Virus record (IMG/VR): IMGVR_UViG_3300044957_000447
Span: 1 to 37,444 of that record
Direction: 5' to 3' (one strand)
DNA length: 37,444 nucleotides
Source: a virus
The notes below the pieces were generated by a model, which ran no database searches, had not been told where the DNA came from, and saw nothing but the letters and a program-made list of their open reading frames with translations. The translations under genes were made by a program, and so were the position numbers. Below, one piece after another: positions 34,282 to 37,444 of the stretch (its first letter is position 1; each line of letters opens with the position of its first letter).

Positions 34282-36261
34282 TTATACTACTATCCCCCTT
34301 ATGTCAGAATCTGGAAATTTAACTTCAAATACAGCAGGATCTTTAGGAGGATATATTATATTATTTTGTGTTGCTATACTCATGCTATATGCAATTGGAG
34401 AGTAGTTTCCATCGTCTATAGTTAAATTTTTAATACTAATTTCGCTCACAGATTGAACACCCTCATTTTGCATTATTTCAAAGTTTATCTGACTCAAATT
34501 GATAGGTTGATTAAAACTCCAATTATCGATATCAAAGAAATTTTTTACAGATTGTACGCACGCATTTAATACTTCAAATTTATTGAAACCCTTAAATACG
34601 GTTATTTTAAATTGAACATCGATGTTTATAATGTATCCATCAATTATGTTTATTCTGTCGGTAAGAATTTTATAATTTTCTAAATATGTAATTAAATTTT
34701 CTAATGTTGCCTGATTTATTTGAGTTAAATTTTTATTAGCATCATATCCCAATAGATACAAATTGTTTGTAAATGGATTATTGGATTGTAAAAATTTTCT
34801 TCTATCCAACGGATTCAACGGAGTGAGATCTACAGTCGTATTATTCAATGTATTTGTCAATCCGTTAATCAATCCATTGTATTGAACTTCTCTGGTCAAA
34901 TTACTTTGTACAAATCCTTTAGATATATTACCAAGTTCGGGTGGTAACGCATATACTCTCAACAAAAAATCGTCCTCGGTAACCATTCTGTTTTGTGAAG
35001 AAAAATTTAAAATAGCATTTTGTCTTATTTCTTCATCTGTTTCTGCGTCAGCTCCACCAGTTGAGGACTCAACATTATTTACATTGAGTGAATTTTTAAT
35101 ATTATTCAATAATATAACCTCACTATCTGTAAGTGCAGTTACATCATTCATATAAGATACAGCGTTTATTTTATTTATGTCCCCAGAATTTACATTTGAG
35201 TTTAAACCACCACCAATAATGTATGTTACTGTTAGTGTTGTATTTGATGGTGATACACCATATGAATTGGCTTTTAATACATTCGTGTTATCTAATGAAA
35301 TGTTTAGATTCTTTAAGTTAGAAAGTGCTACACCAACATTTGTAGGGTTTGGTATAACAACAGTATTATCATAATTTTCAGTGTTTGCGCCGAATTGAAT
35401 TGTAGTAATATTATTTTCATTAACAGTAGTAACAAACCGCATTTCGGTTCTCAAATATTTTAATATTTTCGGAGTTTCACTTCTGTATTGTGATAGAGTT
35501 TGATTGTTTAATGGAACATTATCTATTTGGATAGGAATTGTATCTTGTGCGAGATAATTAACTTCGTAGTAATTATTGTTGTTATTATCAACAATACTTA
35601 TTATCTTTAATACATTTGTTTCATCTAAAGATATTGTCAAAAATGGAACTGCATCTGTAACTGAAAATTGTTTTGTTATTATTTTTCCAGAATAAGCTCT
35701 TGCAGATTTTTTGATCAAATAAAATTGCGGTGCTCCTGTATTATCACGATTGTATACAGTAATTTCTCTTGGAGAAAACTTTGTGTCTTGACTAAAATCT
35801 ATACTATCCTCAATAATAAAATCAACGCCAGCACCACTGCCTAATTGAGTAAATGGTTGTAATATTAAACAATATCTTTCATCCGGTACATATTCATTGT
35901 TTGATGTTCTCAATGCAGGCAATAGTTGAAATACATCCACTATTGTAGACGATGCGGATGACACTTTAGGTTTATATCCCAGATATCTCGCCGCATTAAT
36001 AATGTTTCTACGATCTTTTGCAAACTGAATAAAACTTTCAAAAAACTGTTGATCGGTGTAGTATGATAACACATCGCCTACATAAGCGGCTTGTTCAATG
36101 AATATTTGTCCTGGGGAACTTTCACTGAAATCTTTATATGATTGGGGATAATACTGCTTTGTAAAATCAATCAACTGTTGACGAAGAGATGAAAAATCTC
36201 TATTAAGATAATTAATATCCTTGGTGTTTGCATTAAAAGTTTTATTGATTAATTTTGCCAT
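34282..36261 (-). CDS. gp6: Baseplate wedge protein gp6
   Basis: 659 residues, almost the same as T4 gp6 (660). It forms the inner baseplate ring that opens when the sheath contracts. The start (NYLNRDFSSLRQQLIDFTKQ, then PGQIFIEQAAYVGDVLSYYTDQQ, FAKDRRNIINAARYLGYKP) is the N-terminal part typical of gp6/baseplate J proteins. A TGGADAETDEEIRQNAI stretch (about 398-414) and RMVTEDDFLLRVYALPPELG (about 422-441) are the J-domain core. The last part (QPINLSQINFEIMQNEGVQSV) matches the C-terminal domain. Its start overlaps the gp25 stop by one base (TAATG), so translation is coupled. Strong call. Confidence 0.9.
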   Translation of the reverse strand: MAKLINKTFNANTKDINYLNRDFSSLRQQLIDFTKQYYPQSYKDFSESSPGQIFIEQAAYVGDVLSYYTDQQFFESFIQFAKDRRNIINAARYLGYKPKVSSASSTIVDVFQLLPALRTSNNEYVPDERYCLILQPFTQLGSGAGVDFIIEDSIDFSQDTKFSPREITVYNRDNTGAPQFYLIKKSARAYSGKIITKQFSVTDAVPFLTISLDETNVLKIISIVDNNNNNYYEVNYLAQDTIPIQIDNVPLNNQTLSQYRSETPKILKYLRTEMRFVTTVNENNITTIQFGANTENYDNTVVIPNPTNVGVALSNLKNLNISLDNTNVLKANSYGVSPSNTTLTVTYIIGGGLNSNVNSGDINKINAVSYMNDVTALTDSEVILLNNIKNSLNVNNVESSTGGADAETDEEIRQNAILNFSSQNRMVTEDDFLLRVYALPPELGNISKGFVQSNLTREVQYNGLINGLTNTLNNTTVDLTPLNPLDRRKFLQSNNPFTNNLYLLGYDANKNLTQINQATLENLITYLENYKILTDRINIIDGYIINIDVQFKITVFKGFNKFEVLNACVQSVKNFFDIDNWSFNQPINLSQINFEIMQNEGVQSVSEISIKNLTIDDGNYSPIAYSMSIATQNNIIYPPKDPAVFEVKFPDSDIRGIVV

Positions 36262-36665
36262 TATATTACATTGTTATTCAGACTAAGCTCAGTTTTACCA
36301 ACTGTATTATTATATCTGAATGTTATACTTATAAATATTGAATTTTCGTCTTTATTATCAGACTGTTCTTTAGATAATTCTACATTCAATATGGTAGTGT
36401 CATTTACAAATCTATCTATATCTCGTTGTAACACATCAACAATGATATTGTTATTGACTTCTTCACCAACTGTTTGAAATAAAAGATTATACAATCCAGA
36501 CCCAAATTGATTATTGAATCTTCTTTCTCCCGGAACTGTCAATAATAAATTCTTAATATTATCTCCAATTTGAGAAATCGTAGTTGTGTTCGTTGCAAAA
36601 TATCCATTATTACCAAGTTGTATTGGTAACGATAATCCTATTGCTTTTTTTGGAGATAAAATCAT
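36261..36665 (-). CDS. gp25: Baseplate wedge protein gp25
   Basis: 134 residues, like T4 gp25 (132). It ties the wedge to the sheath and tube and belongs to the GPW/gp25 family. The signature EDGERRF-type core appears as LLTVPGERRFNNQFGSGLYNLLFQ (about 41-64). LPIQLGNNGYFATNTTTISQIG precedes it, and IDRFVNDTTILNVELS followed by ISITFRYNN is the beta-strand end. It lies directly before gp6, the order seen in T4. Strong call. Confidence 0.9.
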   Translation of the reverse strand: MILSPKKAIGLSLPIQLGNNGYFATNTTTISQIGDNIKNLLLTVPGERRFNNQFGSGLYNLLFQTVGEEVNNNIIVDVLQRDIDRFVNDTTILNVELSKEQSDNKDENSIFISITFRYNNTVGKTELSLNNNVI

Positions 36666-36671
36666 AAGATA

Positions 36672-37112
36672 TTACTTAGATCTTTTTTTATCAACCGCTT
36701 TCATTAAAGATCTATAATCTCTATTCATCGCATTATACACCGATTTAACTGGCTCTGGTGAATTTTCAGGCGCTTTTGTTTCGGTAATGACTTCTCTTGT
36801 AGTCTCACCATAGCCACCCATCATGCTAACCATTCCGCCTTCTTGAGGAATTCCGCCAGTCGTTTCATTCAATATATTATTCAAAACAGGATTATTCGTA
36901 TATTTTACAGCTTTCTTTGGTTTCTGAGTCGAAACATTGACGGCTTCTTCTACAATAGATTCTGACTTTTCCAAATAATTAACTTGTTTTGATTTACCAG
37001 AATTACCCAACAAAATTTCCGCAAGTTGAGTTTTTAACTCTTCTCTGAGAACATTTTTTACTTCTTGTTGTACAGTTTTTTTAATATAGTCCTTTAATAC
37101 ATCAATTTTCAT
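36672..37112 (-). CDS. Small helical virion-type protein of unknown function
   Basis: 146 residues. The first 40 residues form a charged amphipathic helix (VLKDYIKKTVQQEVKNVLRE). The middle is disordered (NYLEKSESIVEEAVNVSTQKPK), with a Gly/Met patch (TTGGIPQEGGMVSMMGGYG, about 90-108). The end is basic (YRSLMKAVDKKRSK). No family recognised. It sits six bases before gp25 and after the Gly-rich gene. A baseplate hub or tape-measure-associated role is possible by position only. Confidence 0.55.
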   Translation of the reverse strand: MKIDVLKDYIKKTVQQEVKNVLREELKTQLAEILLGNSGKSKQVNYLEKSESIVEEAVNVSTQKPKKAVKYTNNPVLNNILNETTGGIPQEGGMVSMMGGYGETTREVITETKAPENSPEPVKSVYNAMNRDYRSLMKAVDKKRSK

Positions 37113-37129
37113 AATATTATATATAATTA

Positions 37130-37444
37130 TTAACCCAAAGGAGATTTTGGTAAATTTAATAATGCTTGAGCACCTTTTGTATTGTCGGGTCTTGGTATTT
37201 TTACTGTTTTAATACGGGGTGTGTTTGTTGGTTTTGGTATATTTGGCTTTGGTAATCCTTTTTGTACACCAGCTAATTTTGCGGCCGCAGCACCAACAGC
37301 GCCACCTAAAACAGCTCCTATACCAGCTCCTTTACCACCACCAACTAATCCGCCGATACCAGCTCCTTTACCACCACCAACTAATCCGCCGATACCAGCT
37401 CCTTTACCACCACCAACTAATCCGCCGATACCAGCTCCTTTACC
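37130..37444 (-). CDS. Gly-rich protein, C-terminal end only (gene continues beyond window)
   Basis: The visible 104 codons run into the right edge with no start. The frame is open from base 37444 and ends at TAA 37130-37132. It begins with at least three copies of a 12-residue unit GGLVGGGKGAGI, then GAVLGGAVGAAAAKLAGVQ, a Pro/Lys/Asn/Thr-rich linker (LPKPNIPKPTNTPRIKTVKIPRP) and ends LLNLPKSPLG. The Gly/Ala pattern resembles glycine-zipper segments that insert into or pass through membranes. This could be a tail-tip, lysis or head-associated protein; too little is visible to say. Confidence 0.7.
   Translation of the reverse strand, partial: GKGAGIGGLVGGGKGAGIGGLVGGGKGAGIGGLVGGGKGAGIGAVLGGAVGAAAAKLAGVQKGLPKPNIPKPTNTPRIKTVKIPRPDNTKGAQALLNLPKSPLG
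37320..37444. repeat. 36-bp tandem repeat in the Gly-rich gene
   Basis: Unit ataccagctcctttacca plus caccaactaatccgccg, exactly 36 bases (12 codons), with copies starting at 37320, 37356, 37392 and 37428. The first three are complete and identical and the last is cut at the window edge. It keeps the frame and encodes GGLVGGGKGAGI. Identical DNA copies suggest recent expansion or an assembly edge effect. Confidence 0.95.

Overview
This window is part of the genome of a tailed bacteriophage with a contractile tail, of the broad T4-like type. Several proteins have clear T4 counterparts: portal gp20, large terminase gp17, sheath gp18, baseplate gp25 and gp6, recombination nuclease gp47/gp46 and a gp61-type primase. 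The DNA is AT-rich and every gene I can support lies on the minus strand, so transcription runs from position 37444 towards 1. Genes are packed tightly, with several ATGA overlaps. Most start codons have no clear Shine-Dalgarno sequence. I cannot name the host, and I see no tRNA, CRISPR array, insertion sequence or attachment site.

Layout in transcription order. (1) 37444-34282: a partial Gly-rich protein with a 36-bp tandem repeat, a small virion-type protein, then baseplate gp25 and gp6. (2) 34280-21827: large adhesive or structural tail and baseplate proteins. These include a DNRLRE-like protein, a 1482-residue protein with a LamG-like region, two proteins sharing a C-terminal module, and an 875-residue integrin-like beta-propeller with a dockerin-type calcium loop. 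A TATAAATA late promoter precedes the propeller gene. (3) 21814-17169: a DNA-processing block with a RuvC-like resolvase, a primase, and Mre11 (gp47) and Rad50 (gp46) fused into one 1062-residue protein. (4) 17165-12994: two overlapping two-domain glycosyltransferase genes. The second ends in a heptosyltransferase of the autotransporter (BAHT/TibC) type. (5) 12975-8861: a self-contained tail sheath unit (promoter, gene, terminator) encoding a sheath about twice the length of T4 gp18. (6) 8801-4824: a free-standing Vsr-like homing endonuclease, a flavodoxin-like protein, a KxDG nucleotidyltransferase (ligase-like) and a zinc-ribbon protein. (7) 4861-1: the packaging motor. The large terminase is broken into two genes carrying an atypically split intein. 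The portal gene holds a 352-residue intein with an HNH endonuclease and runs off the left edge.

The most striking features are the two inteins in neighbouring packaging genes (one naturally split, one with an endonuclease), the fused Mre11-Rad50 nuclease, the glycosyltransferase pair upstream of an oversized sheath, and the integrin/dockerin-like tail protein. The flavodoxin-like and ligase-like proteins start with short segments resembling T4 capsid-targeting peptides, so they may be packaged in the head. That last point is inference.
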